DNA of 64,000 nt from Methanogranum sp963676045 (GTDB lineage Archaea; Thermoplasmatota; Thermoplasmata; Methanomassiliicoccales; Methanomethylophilaceae), in assembly GCA_963676045.1 (NCBI GenBank), contig OY780938.1, positions 1,426,001-1,490,000 of the forward strand, in the 5' to 3' direction. The notes beneath the pieces are model-generated. The model was not told the origin of the DNA, searched no databases, and saw nothing but the letters and a program-made list of their open reading frames with translations. This document shows positions 33,526 to 43,121 of this stretch, one piece after another. Position 1 is the first letter of the stretch, and each line of letters begins with the position of its first letter. A program made the translations under genes and the position numbers.

Positions 33526-34787
33526 TGTCATTCTTTGACAAATTCAAGAAAAAGGATAAGGAAGAGCATGCAAAGAAAGATCATGCAGAGCATGCAGCCC
33601 ATGGCAAAGAGCACAAGGGATGCTGCTGCGGATCAGAGAAGAAAGAGGAGAAATCCGGTTCCGCTCCAGCATGCAAGACGAAGACCCCTGAGTCGGTAGC
33701 AGCCAACTATATGCCTGCCGCAGACCTCGGAGAGCTTCTTCCAGGAGCACCACCGAACGGAAAGATAAAACTGGCGATATACTGGGCAGCAGCATGCGGC
33801 GGTTGCGACGTTTCGATCCTGGACACCAACGAGAGGATACTCACGATCGGTGACATGGCGGACATAGTCATGTGGCCGGTTGCAGCCGATGGTAAGGAGA
33901 AGGACATAGAGGCAATGGCTGACAAGTCCATAACCGTATCAATAATCTCAGGAGCCATAAGGAATTCCGAGAATGAGCACATGGTCAAGCTTCTCAGAAA
34001 GAAGTCCCTGATCGTCGTATCATATGGATCCTGCGCATGCTTCGGAGGTTCCCCTGCACTCGCAAACCTTGTGCCAGGTGGAAGCAAAGAGATACTGGAT
34101 TACGTATACAAGAAGACGCCATCGACCGCCAATTTCCAGAAGGACTACCATCCGAATGCACCAGTTACCCCCCAGACCTCATACAAGGCACCTGAGGGAG
34201 AGCTGACATTGCCAGTCGTCTACGACAGAGTGAAGACCCTTGACCAGACGATCGATGTGGATTACTACGTCCCTGGATGCCCACCAATGCAAGAGACGAT
34301 CTCGCAGATGTTGAAGGCAGTAGTGGATTTCGCATACCACGGAACAGCATTGCCTCCAAAGGGAACCGAGATCGGTGTCACAAAGACCAGTCTCTGCGAC
34401 CAGTGCCCAAGGACAAAGGAGTTCAGGAGGATCACTGCGATCAAAGAGCCATATCAGGTCAACGTCGACCCGGATCTCTGTCTGATGGACCAGGGAATAC
34501 TGTGCCTCGGACCAGCAACGGTCGGAGGATGCAACGCAAGATGTACACGTGCTGGACAGCCTTGCCGTGGATGCTACGGCCCCACAGCAGAGGTTCAGGA
34601 GCATGGAGCAAGCGCACTTACAGCAGTCGCTTCATTGTTCCCCATCCTCGAGGATGATGGAATAATCGGCGAGGACAAGATCATCGATATCATGAGCACC
34701 ATAAAGGATCCACTTGGATACTTCTATGCGTTCACGATGGGAAAATCCTTGATCAAGACCGCCGTCAACGAAAAAGGAGGTCAGTAA
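33525..34787 (+). CDS. mvhG: F420-non-reducing hydrogenase small subunit, with a His/Lys/Cys-rich N-terminal extension
   Basis: 420 residues against about 310 for typical MvhG. The family part begins near residue 78 and carries the cluster ligands AAACGGCDVS, GSCACFGGSP, VPGCPP and the C-terminal GGCNARC and CRGCYG sites for electron transfer from the [NiFe] centre. Ahead of it is a 75-residue extension: an amphipathic MSFFDKFKKKDK segment, then repeated His, Lys and Glu, a CCCG cluster and a Ser/Pro linker. The extension could tether the complex to membrane or bind metal. GGAGGTGA precedes the ATG, so it is translated. Ends directly against mvhA. Confidence 0.94.
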   Translation: MSFFDKFKKKDKEEHAKKDHAEHAAHGKEHKGCCCGSEKKEEKSGSAPACKTKTPESVAANYMPAADLGELLPGAPPNGKIKLAIYWAAACGGCDVSILDTNERILTIGDMADIVMWPVAADGKEKDIEAMADKSITVSIISGAIRNSENEHMVKLLRKKSLIVVSYGSCACFGGSPALANLVPGGSKEILDYVYKKTPSTANFQKDYHPNAPVTPQTSYKAPEGELTLPVVYDRVKTLDQTIDVDYYVPGCPPMQETISQMLKAVVDFAYHGTALPPKGTEIGVTKTSLCDQCPRTKEFRRITAIKEPYQVNVDPDLCLMDQGILCLGPATVGGCNARCTRAGQPCRGCYGPTAEVQEHGASALTAVASLFPILEDDGIIGEDKIIDIMSTIKDPLGYFYAFTMGKSLIKTAVNEKGGQ

Positions 34788-36305
34788 ATGGCCGGACCTA
34801 TCATTTGGGATGATAAGAAGAAAGTAACCACCAACAGGGTCGAGATCGACCCTATCACCCGTCTCGAGGGACATGGAAAGATAGAGATATTCCTCGATGA
34901 CAAGGGCGATGTCAAAAATGCATATTGGCAGGTTCCAGAGGTAAGGGGTTTCGAGAGATTCTGCGTAGGCAGGAGAGTAACGGAACTCAATCAGATCACA
35001 GCAAGACTTTGCGGTGTCTGCCCTGGTGCACACCACCTTGCATCGACCAAGGCCATCGATGGATGCTACAATGCAAAGCCAACAGAGGCTGCGTTCCACA
35101 TAAGGGACACATTCTACCATGCACACTTCGTGCACAGCCACATAGCGCATTTCTACGCATTGGCTGCACCCGACTTCGTGTGTGGACCCGCTGCACCAGC
35201 AGCAGAGAGGAACGTTCTCGGCGTGGTCGCACGTGTAGGGCTCGAGCTCGGAGGAGCAGTCCTCAAGGCGCGTGCCGAAGCACAGAAGATACAGGCCATA
35301 ATAGGTGGAAAAGCAACTCACCCTGTAATGGGAGTGCCCGGAGGAGTCTCCAAAGCGATCTCGAGAGAGGAGCAGAAAGAGATCCAGGGATATGCTGACA
35401 ACCTAGTGGCATTCTCGGAGACCTCGATGAAGGTCCTCGAGGATGTAGTTCTCAAGAACAAGGAATATGTAAGCATAATCGCCAACAAGGACCTGTTCTA
35501 CAATGAGACATACCACATGGGACTTGTGAACAGCAAGAACCAGTTGGAATTCCACGATGGAATGGTAAGGGTCGTCGATAACGACAGGAAAGAGTTCGAT
35601 AAATACGATCCAAAGAACTACCTCGACCACATAGGAGAGGCAGTCGAGCCATGGTCCTATGAGAAGTTCCCATACCTGAGAAAACCAGGATACAAGGGAC
35701 TTGTCGATGGAATGGACAGCGGTATGTATCGTGCATCTCCATTGTCGAGGCTTAACGTATGCGAGAGCATATCCACACCAAAGGCGCAGGCAGAGCTCGT
35801 GAAGTACAGGGAGTTCTTCAAGGGCGCAGGTGTTCCCGGTTCCGTCCAGTTCACACTGGCCACACACTGGGCAAGGGTCATCGAGCTTTTGTACGCGGCA
35901 GAGAAACTGCACGAGGACGCATACAGCGACAAGCTCATAGACGCCAACATCAAGCAGTACGACCTCGTTCCAGGAGGACGCGGTGTCGGTTGCGTAGAAG
36001 CCCCGAGAGGAACGCTCACACACGACTACACATGCGACGAGAATGGAATAGTCACAGCTTGTAACTTGGTTGTAGGAACCACAAACAACAACGGTCCTAT
36101 AAACATGGATGTTGCAAAGGTAGCAAAAGGTCTGATCCACAACTTCGAGGTCTCACCTGGTCTGCTCAACATGGTCGAGATGGCATTCCGTGCCTATGAC
36201 CCATGTAACTCATGTGCAACCCACAGTCTACCTGGCCAGATGCCTCTCGAGGCAGTCATCAGATACTCTGATGGCGATGTCTTCGAGACCCTCAAGCAGA
36301 ACTGA
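34788..36305 (+). CDS. mvhA: F420-non-reducing hydrogenase large ([NiFe]) subunit
   Basis: 505 residues. The N-terminal RVEIDPITRLEGHGKIEI and the RLCGVCPGAHHLAS (first CxxC) with the C-terminal DPCNSCATH (second CxxC and His) bind the Ni-Fe active site that splits H2. After the C-terminal motif about 25 residues remain, which in relatives are partly removed by a maturation protease. With MvhD, MvhG and HdrA it forms the H2-oxidising, electron-bifurcating complex of hydrogenotrophic methyl reduction. A G/C hairpin plus T-rich run follows the stop. Confidence 0.97.
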   Translation: MAGPIIWDDKKKVTTNRVEIDPITRLEGHGKIEIFLDDKGDVKNAYWQVPEVRGFERFCVGRRVTELNQITARLCGVCPGAHHLASTKAIDGCYNAKPTEAAFHIRDTFYHAHFVHSHIAHFYALAAPDFVCGPAAPAAERNVLGVVARVGLELGGAVLKARAEAQKIQAIIGGKATHPVMGVPGGVSKAISREEQKEIQGYADNLVAFSETSMKVLEDVVLKNKEYVSIIANKDLFYNETYHMGLVNSKNQLEFHDGMVRVVDNDRKEFDKYDPKNYLDHIGEAVEPWSYEKFPYLRKPGYKGLVDGMDSGMYRASPLSRLNVCESISTPKAQAELVKYREFFKGAGVPGSVQFTLATHWARVIELLYAAEKLHEDAYSDKLIDANIKQYDLVPGGRGVGCVEAPRGTLTHDYTCDENGIVTACNLVVGTTNNNGPINMDVAKVAKGLIHNFEVSPGLLNMVEMAFRAYDPCNSCATHSLPGQMPLEAVIRYSDGDVFETLKQN

Positions 36306-36312
36306 TAAACAC

Positions 36313-36326
36313 GGGGGAAACCCCCC
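36313..36326 (+). terminator. Hairpin terminator of the hdrA-mvhDGA operon
   Basis: GGGGG and CCCCC arms with an AAA loop, then TTAATTTTCTTTATTTTT, starting 7 bp after the mvhA stop. This has the look of an intrinsic terminator. The next gene is convergent. Confidence 0.7.
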
Positions 36327-36355
36327 TTAATTTTCTTTATTTTTACTTCGACACA

Positions 36356-37138
36356 TCAATTTTCGATGGCGCGTCTTTTCCATTTTTTAGAATCCTTTCC
36401 TTGGATCATCAGATTTGAGCGCTTACCTAGGTCTACGCCATCTAAAAGATGTACGCTAGCATTATCAAGGTCGATGAGGTCGCTGTTGAGTATCGGCCCC
36501 AGCAGAGGTTCATCGATCACATTTACCGGTGAGCCGCCAAGCATGCGATTGAATGCAGGCACTATTATGAATCTGTTCGGTATCTTATCAAATCTGTCGC
36601 TATTTGTCTCTTTGAATCTTCCTCTGACCCAACACGGCTCCGATGTTTGTTTTCCAACACCATCTCTGAACATCACCGAGGGATGCGTGTGGCCTAGGAT
36701 CAGGGTCTCTGCGGACATGACATCGGCGGATGGCCACATATGGCCGTGAACGAAGCCAACATCCATGAGCTTCAATCCGGACGCAGGACGTATGTTCACA
36801 CGTCCAGGTAAGAAGTCTTCGATGTTCGTGTCATGGTTGCCTCTCACGATATCGACGGAATCAAAATGTTCAAGAAGCCTTTCGAAGAAGACAGGGATCT
36901 CCCTGTATTCCTGTTTGCTGGAGCCAGGCACGGAGTCCTTTATGTCTCCAAGTATTATGATCCTGGAGCTGAAGTTGCCAGCGGCAGCTACTATGCTGTC
37001 GAACATATCCTCCGTACGTGAGACGATGTGGAATCCTTTGGTCCTCAGATGGGATTCAAGACCAATGTGCAGGTCTGTCATCACCAGATATTCATCGGCA
37101 CGCAAAGCAGGGATGCCAGGGACCGGTTGAAGGTCCAA
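36356..37138 (-). CDS. Calcineurin-like metallophosphoesterase (type 1)
   Basis: 260 residues with the metallophosphoesterase motifs in order: MTDLHIGLE, ILGDIKDS, VRGNHD, FVHGHMWP and LGHTHPS. This arrangement matches archaeal predicted phosphoesterases related to the DNA-ligase-associated or YfcE-like groups; the substrate is unknown. It lies 4 bp after the NAD(P)HX repair gene on the same strand, so it is probably co-transcribed with it, SRP19 and perhaps S8e. Confidence 0.85.
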   Translation of the reverse strand: MDLQPVPGIPALRADEYLVMTDLHIGLESHLRTKGFHIVSRTEDMFDSIVAAAGNFSSRIIILGDIKDSVPGSSKQEYREIPVFFERLLEHFDSVDIVRGNHDTNIEDFLPGRVNIRPASGLKLMDVGFVHGHMWPSADVMSAETLILGHTHPSVMFRDGVGKQTSEPCWVRGRFKETNSDRFDKIPNRFIIVPAFNRMLGGSPVNVIDEPLLGPILNSDLIDLDNASVHLLDGVDLGKRSNLMIQGKDSKKWKRRAIEN

Positions 37139-37142
37139 AGCA

Positions 37143-38543
37143 TCACCTGAGTTCTTTCATCAATACCCTAGGTATCTTTTCTATGACGTCCGTTGCCATC
37201 AATCCGTAGGATTTTTTCTTGAAGACATAATCTCCAGCTTTTCCAGATATGTATGCTCCAAGGCAGGCCGAATCAAATGTAGACATCTTCTTCGCAAGCA
37301 GTCCGGCAACTATTCCAGAAAGGACATCCCCTGTACCAGAACTCGTCATGCCAGGATTTCCTGTTTCGTTGAATCTCGTTTTCTCTCCATTGGATATGAT
37401 ATCGCTAGAACCTTTCAGCAGGATGGTCGCATTCATTTCAGTGGCTTTTATGCTTACGTACTTCGATTGGTCGCTACTGACAGTGCCTCCCAATCTAAGG
37501 AACTCTCCAGTATGCGGCGTAAGTATCGCGTGGCCGTTGCTACGGAAGTTCTTGCCCAATGCATTCAACCCATCGGCATCTATCACGATAGGCGTCTTAC
37601 AAGAAGACACGAAGTCCTTAACGGCCTCTACAGTGAGCTCATCGGTGCCCAGTCCTGGTCCGATCAGGACCGCATTATACGAGTGACTCATGTCCAGAAG
37701 TTTCTTGACATGTCCTGGCGCCAATACATCCCCTTCAAGTTCATTCAATACCAGCATGGGTGAGAACGAAGCGACAACAGGATAACTGGGAGAGGGCGTG
37801 GCTATCATCACCGTATCGATTCCTACCCTCATCGCTGCCAGAGCTGAAAGTGCAGGGGCTCCGAAGTACGGCCCTCCTCCAATTATCAGCAATGTCCCGT
37901 TACATCCTTTATGGCTGTCCTTTGCGGGTATTGGATATCTGAGCATATCTCCAGGGCCGACCTTTTTTATCGCATCGATAGGGATTCCAATGTCCTTGAT
38001 GATAATCTCTCCGGAGTTCTCATTGTTCATTCCTTCCTTTACATCATGAAGGGTTATGGTGACCTTTGGTTTCACAACAAGATTTGTGCCAAGGCCAGAT
38101 GGGACATCCACAGATACGATCTCGCCATGGAATTTATTCATCGCGTTAACGTATGAGATGTACGGTTCCTTCAAATCCCCGGATAGTCCTGTGCCCAACG
38201 CACAGTCGACGATCACATCATAGTCATCTAATTTTGCGGAGAAGAAATCCAGTATTGGACATTTCAACCTTGAATATTGTTCCAAGGTCTCTCTGCTGTT
38301 CATAATGGAAGTGGGGGCTATCAGGAGAACCGTTATGTCCATGCGTATCAGCATATTAACTGCAGTAAATCCGTCACCGCCGTTGTTGCCTTTTCCACAT
38401 GCGAAAGCTATTTTCTTACCATCATACCTATTCTTTACGACATCGGCGATCGCTTGCCCTGCACGATTCATCAATGATGTCAATGTGACACCTAATGCCT
38501 TAGAATTTGCATCTATTACTCTGGAGTCTAGTGAGGTGATCAT
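37143..38543 (-). CDS. nnr: Bifunctional NAD(P)HX epimerase / ADP-dependent dehydratase
   Basis: 466 residues. The N-terminal YjeF_N epimerase domain (about 1-210) has CGKGNNGGDGF and DCALGTGLSG; the C-terminal carbohydrate-kinase-like dehydratase domain shows LLIIGGGPYFGAPAL, IGPGLG, IDADGLNAL, LTPHTGEF and the terminal GTGDVLSGIVAGLLA. Together they repair hydrated NADH and NADPH formed by damage. The fusion and length are normal for prokaryotes. It starts about 12 bp after the SRP19 stop, in the same direction. Confidence 0.95.
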   Translation of the reverse strand: MITSLDSRVIDANSKALGVTLTSLMNRAGQAIADVVKNRYDGKKIAFACGKGNNGGDGFTAVNMLIRMDITVLLIAPTSIMNSRETLEQYSRLKCPILDFFSAKLDDYDVIVDCALGTGLSGDLKEPYISYVNAMNKFHGEIVSVDVPSGLGTNLVVKPKVTITLHDVKEGMNNENSGEIIIKDIGIPIDAIKKVGPGDMLRYPIPAKDSHKGCNGTLLIIGGGPYFGAPALSALAAMRVGIDTVMIATPSPSYPVVASFSPMLVLNELEGDVLAPGHVKKLLDMSHSYNAVLIGPGLGTDELTVEAVKDFVSSCKTPIVIDADGLNALGKNFRSNGHAILTPHTGEFLRLGGTVSSDQSKYVSIKATEMNATILLKGSSDIISNGEKTRFNETGNPGMTSSGTGDVLSGIVAGLLAKKMSTFDSACLGAYISGKAGDYVFKKKSYGLMATDVIEKIPRVLMKELR

Positions 38544-38555
38544 TGTTTCACGACT

Positions 38556-38849
38556 TCATTTCTGATTTTTGACCAGGACCTCTCCGATTTTCGGAATGAC
38601 CTGGGTCTTTGATAATTTTCCGCGCTCTACACGTACACATCCGCGCTTGGAAGCCCAGTTCGCGGGATACGATTTGTTCTCAAGGACCTCATATTCAAGA
38701 TCGAGTATCAACGCACCTTTTGCAATGAGATCCAATTGTGGATTCTTGACACAGAGTTTTTTTGGCAATCTTCTCCCTTCGGAACGTGTACGATCCACAT
38801 CGAAATATTCCGGCCAAAGGGTGATCGCTGTGTCTTCATCGTATGTCAT
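38556..38849 (-). CDS. srp19: Signal recognition particle protein SRP19
   Basis: 97 residues. The N-terminal LWPEYFDVDRTRSEGRRLPK is the conserved SRP19 segment that binds the tetraloops of SRP RNA helices 6 and 8, allowing SRP54 to join. The C-terminus is basic. The SRP RNA gene itself was not found in this window. It is upstream of the nnr gene and 60 bp downstream of a strong hairpin following S8e. Confidence 0.94.
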   Translation of the reverse strand: MTYDEDTAITLWPEYFDVDRTRSEGRRLPKKLCVKNPQLDLIAKGALILDLEYEVLENKSYPANWASKRGCVRVERGKLSKTQVIPKIGEVLVKNQK

Positions 38850-38909
38850 GATATCACATGAAGGGTATAGGCGAAATGGTATAAGAATTTGTCAAAAATG
38901 GATTGTGAT

Positions 38910-38931
38910 TTCCGGGCCGTTTGGCCCGGAA
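38910..38931 (-). terminator. GC-rich hairpin between S8e and SRP19
   Basis: TTCCGGGCC and GGCCCGGAA arms (9 bp) around a four-base loop lie 7 bp beyond the S8e stop. On the minus strand it is followed within about 15 bases by a short T run. Likely end of the S8e transcript, or an attenuating structure before srp19. Confidence 0.55.
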
Positions 38932-38938
38932 TGTAAAA

Positions 38939-39319
38939 TCAGTTAATCAAAATGGCGTTGATCGCACCGCACTGTCCAGGCCTGGATGTGACTACAGCAT
39001 CACCGAGGTCTGTTGTGATAAGGGCACCTTTGTTCATTATGTTACGCTGAACGTAGTTGGGGTCAGCTGGGTTTCCCTTAACGTTGTGGATCTTGACCTT
39101 CTGGACCTTGTTGGTCTTCTTGTCAAGGACATTTGCGTACTCTGCAAGGAGCATTCCAACCTTCGAGCCGCCACCCATTCCGCGGTACTGTTTCAGGGAC
39201 TGCTTGCCCATTTTTGTGTACTGCTTCTCTCTGCTGATCTCGAATTTTCTCTTTCCCCTACTGGCGACAAGTCTGCCTCCAGTGGGCTTTCTGTTGGATT
39301 TTCCCTGGTGTAGTGCCAT
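38939..39319 (-). CDS. rps8e: Small ribosomal subunit protein S8e
   Basis: 126 residues, archaeal S8e length, basic N-terminus (MALHQGKSNRKPTGGRLV) and the conserved KVHNVKGNP-like strand (VKIHNVKGNPADPNYVQRN). The ATG at 39319 gives the family N-terminus; codons upstream lie in the leader. A TATA-like TTTAAATATA about 40 bp upstream points to its own promoter. Confidence 0.96.
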   Translation of the reverse strand: MALHQGKSNRKPTGGRLVASRGKRKFEISREKQYTKMGKQSLKQYRGMGGGSKVGMLLAEYANVLDKKTNKVQKVKIHNVKGNPADPNYVQRNIMNKGALITTDLGDAVVTSRPGQCGAINAILIN

Positions 39320-39373
39320 TTTAATCGAACCCACTAATCATGGTTCTATATTTAAAGATTTTCTAGTTTCATA

Positions 39374-40015
39374 TCAATCCAAGGGTCCGATCAATTTTAC
39401 ATCTGCATTATCATCAAGGATGGTCACTATGGCGCAGTATCCTTCCTTCGCAGGGCCAGGGTTACAGAACAATGTTCCGTTGAGTTTTTGAGATCCCCTA
39501 TCCTCGTGTATGTGTCCAGATAATGCTATCATCGGATGGAATTCGTCAACAATCCTTTTGATGGCAGGACTTCCAACGCTAAGTCCGTTAGGTATGTGAT
39601 CGAACATTCCGTATGAAGGGGCGTGAGTCATCAGTATCATGCCTTTTCTCGATACAGGCCTCAAAAGACCATATATCTCGTCATCAGTAAGTTCGAAGGG
39701 CGTTCCGAATATCGTAATGTTGGAGCCGCCCAGTCCAACGAGGTCATATCCCTTGACCTTTTTATGTTTGCCATGCATATCATGTGCGATCGAAGAGACC
39801 TTATCAGGCATGTCCCGGGAATCACAGTTTCCTGGTATGACATATACTTCTGAATCTATCATTTCGATGAGTTCCTTCGCATCCTCCCCAGTTCCCATGT
39901 TCGTGACATCTCCCAAGAATAAGGTGAATTCAGGTTCGTTATCTTCGATAACCTTGTTGATCCAACCTATGCATGATTTTTTCTGATGTAGATCCGTGAG
40001 GACAAGGAATTTCAT
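39374..40015 (-). CDS. Calcineurin-like metallophosphoesterase (type 2)
   Basis: 213 residues: LVLTDLHQKKSC, LFLGDVTNMG, VIPGNCDSRD (the GNHD motif with Cys for His), LMTHAPSYG and ALSGHIHEDRG, then a C-terminal CNPGPAKEG motif, as in archaeal Icc-like/YfcE phosphodiesterases. The CNPGP ending recalls the DHHP/Vps29-type proteins. Substrate unknown. Single gene; TATA-like TATATATTGATT lies upstream. Confidence 0.85.
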   Translation of the reverse strand: MKFLVLTDLHQKKSCIGWINKVIEDNEPEFTLFLGDVTNMGTGEDAKELIEMIDSEVYVIPGNCDSRDMPDKVSSIAHDMHGKHKKVKGYDLVGLGGSNITIFGTPFELTDDEIYGLLRPVSRKGMILMTHAPSYGMFDHIPNGLSVGSPAIKRIVDEFHPMIALSGHIHEDRGSQKLNGTLFCNPGPAKEGYCAIVTILDDNADVKLIGPLD

Positions 40016-40060
40016 GAAGAACAGGAATAATTCCTTTCTATATATTGATTAAGTGAAACA

Positions 40061-40082
40061 ATACGCGTGATACGCGCGCGCG
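40061..40082. repeat. Alternating purine-pyrimidine CGCG tract
   Basis: ATACGCGTGATACGCG followed by CGCGCG makes a 22-base nearly perfect alternating tract in an otherwise A/T-rich gap. ATACGCG occurs twice in it and again as the palindrome ATACGCGTAT at 40605-40614; AGAACGCGTTCT, a 12-bp palindrome, lies at 40658-40669. These flank the orphan gene on both sides. Confidence 0.5.
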
Positions 40083-40151
40083 AAAACGTTAATAAGACTG
40101 ATAGGCATTCAAATGAATCGATAAGAAAAGAAGTAGATAAGAACGGCGCGC

Positions 40152-40580
40152 TCATCTCTCAAATGCATATATGTTGAATGTGTCTGGATGTAACACTTTG
40201 CCGTTTATAATCGGCATCTGCCCTTTAGGCACATCAGATATGCTTATCGTATAGCTTCCCATCTCTTCTCTTGGACGATAGTTTATTTCAGCTCCTGATA
40301 AAAATTGTGTGTCTACAAATATTATTTCTTTTCCATAATTAAGAAATTCCCTTGCAAGTTCGATGAGATTTGTATTTAGTGGATACCACGAGAAATACAT
40401 GCTCATGTTAGGAAATAAGAATTGCACGGAATTGTTCTTATCCCATCCCAATTCTTTTTGAATGCTGGTTTCTCCTATCGCCCACCATCCTTTATTAGGG
40501 TCGGCTTCATCATCTTTCAGACATTCCAATGATAAAGAATCAAGAGGCTGATCGACGAATATTGCTGTAAAATTAGTCAT
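40152..40580 (-). CDS. Hypothetical protein (142 aa)
   Basis: Not recognised. The product is acidic, with a WWAIGETSIQKELGW segment and a central pattern of aromatic residues, and looks like a compact soluble alpha/beta domain without membrane helix, Cys pairs or nucleotide motifs. It stands alone between two gene-poor stretches holding CGCG palindromes, with a weak RBS. Possibly an immunity-type or accessory protein, but that is a guess from isolation only. Confidence 0.6.
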   Translation of the reverse strand: MTNFTAIFVDQPLDSLSLECLKDDEADPNKGWWAIGETSIQKELGWDKNNSVQFLFPNMSMYFSWYPLNTNLIELAREFLNYGKEIIFVDTQFLSGAEINYRPREEMGSYTISISDVPKGQMPIINGKVLHPDTFNIYAFER

Positions 40581-40894
40581 GTTTTAAACACCGGCCTTTA
40601 ATTGATACGCGTATGTTGTATATTTTATGTTTTTTGCAGGCACGTGATAGATATTGTAGAACGCGTTCTTTGTAGCATTGTTGTTAATGCATGTGCAACG
40701 TAACTCACTGTAATCTCTTTTGCTTTCTTTGCATTATTTTAGCTAATACGTTGGTTATGTAATTTATCTAATTGATTCGCCACGATATCTCCTAAGAATG
40801 CGTTGCATCGGATGGCCTTCTGTTATATTTTTCAGAGATTAAGGGCTGGAAAGTCTGGCGTGCAGAAAATTGATCTGACAGCCAGATGTAAAAA
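40581..40894. other. Intergenic region without a gene
   Basis: Contains ATACGCGTAT and AGAACGCGTTCT palindromes and, near the tRNA-Ser 3' end, an ATCTG/CAGAT hairpin (about 40871-40887). Frames are broken on both strands and no RNA family is recognised. Confidence 0.5.
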
Positions 40895-40982
40895 TGGCGT
40901 GGAGAGGGGGATTCGAACCCCCGGGTCACGTAGTGACATCAGATTAGCAGTCTGACGCCTTGCCAGGCTGGGCCACCTCCAC
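40895..40982 (-). tRNA. tRNA-Ser(GCT)
   Basis: The acceptor stem GTGGAGG/TCTCCAC, anticodon loop CTGCTAA (anticodon GCT, codons AGC/AGU), a long variable arm (GTCAC/GTGAC hairpin) as required for serine tRNAs, T arm GGGGG-TTCGAAT-CCCCC, discriminator G and an encoded CCA are all visible. No intron. A TATA-like TTTTAATATC lies about 30-40 bp upstream. Confidence 0.96.
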
Positions 40983-41071
40983 TTATAGTGGGTGAAAGGC
41001 ATATTGATATTAAAACTTTGGATTGATAGGGTATTAGTGACGTAGTTTAGTCCAGTAGTTTTTACACTTTC

Positions 41072-41097
41072 TTTTTAATATAGAAAGTATTAAATAC
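41072..41097 (+). promoter_or_regulatory. Upstream TATA-like elements, possible first 16S promoter or sRNA promoter
   Basis: TTTTTAATATAG and TATTAAATAC lie in tandem ahead of a series of three small hairpins (CTCAC/GTGAG 41139-41151, ACTTG/CAAGT 41156-41169, CTGAGA/TCTCAG 41180-41196). They could start a long 16S leader or a separate short RNA of about 90 nt. Confidence 0.35.
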
Positions 41098-41200
41098 AAT
41101 CTGGTTATCGAGGGTATTGCGCGATGTGACCAAGGCGACTCACCCAGTGAGAAAGACTTGATACCAAGTTGCGTGGTTTCTGAGAAAAACTCTCAGGGAT

Positions 41201-41215
41201 GAAAAAGCTTATATA
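41201..41215 (+). promoter_or_regulatory. 16S rRNA core promoter (BRE + TATA)
   Basis: GAAAAAGCTTATATA gives an A-rich BRE immediately followed by a strong TATA box. Initiation would be expected about 25 bp downstream, near 41238, giving a leader of about 210 nt before the 16S 5' end. Confidence 0.7.
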
Positions 41216-41311
41216 CTCCCCCTGATTACAGGGGAATGCGCAAGTCATGTGGCTTGAGCAAAAAGATGGAGAATCAAGATCTCCGCTGAAAGGCGTGCTC
41301 TCTTGTATTCT

Positions 41312-41327
41312 GACGTTCGATGCTACG
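41312..41327 (+). other. 16S processing stem, leader strand (outer)
   Basis: GACGTTCGATGCTACG is the exact reverse complement of the trailer segment at 43033-43048, forming a 16-bp helix (17 with the flanking T-A pair) that closes the 16S precursor. An inner stem joins TATGGTAAACTGCC (41387-41400) to GGTAGTTTACCATA (43012-43025) with one G-U pair. Such long stems hold the bulge-helix-bulge sites cut during archaeal pre-rRNA maturation. Confidence 0.8.
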
Positions 41328-41448
41328 AATGTTCCGTTAGACGGATCATTCGAAAGAGTGTGCCGTCCGACGGAGCAGCGGTGAAATATGGTAAACTGCC
41401 ATTCCTTTCATCCATCAAGAAGGCGTATAATTACAATAATAGGAAATT

Positions 41449-42920
<1,472 letters not shown>

Positions 42921-42924
42921 ACGC

Positions 42925-42948
42925 AGGGTGGGGTTAACCCCCCACCCT
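42925..42948 (+). other. GC hairpin just after the 16S 3' end
   Basis: AGGGTGGGG pairs with CCCCACCCT (9 bp) five bases after the mature 3' end, followed by an A run, not T, so it is unlikely to be a terminator. It may guide 3'-end maturation. T-rich sequence that could end transcription lies at about 43063-43079, beyond the processing stem. Confidence 0.5.
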
Positions 42949-43032
42949 CAAAAAAAACTAAAGCGATAATTGTCAAGGAAGTCATATAAGTGATTTCCCT
43001 CCGATTCCGAAGGTAGTTTACCATACACTAAA

Positions 43033-43049
43033 CGTAGCATCGAACGTCA
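43033..43049 (+). other. 16S processing stem, trailer strand (outer)
   Basis: CGTAGCATCGAACGTCA pairs with the leader segment at 41311-41327; the inner trailer strand is at 43012-43025. See the leader-strand entry. Confidence 0.8.
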
Positions 43050-43121
43050 TCTCTTCCATACTAATTTTTTCTATTTTCTATTATCGCTTATGTTTATTAG
43101 CGATTATGTCATTATAATTGT

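Noticed and set aside
34632..36140. Long minus-strand frames (229 and 245 codons) inside mvhG/mvhA
   Set aside because: Shadows of highly expressed genes; Cys/Leu/Val-rich nonsense composition.
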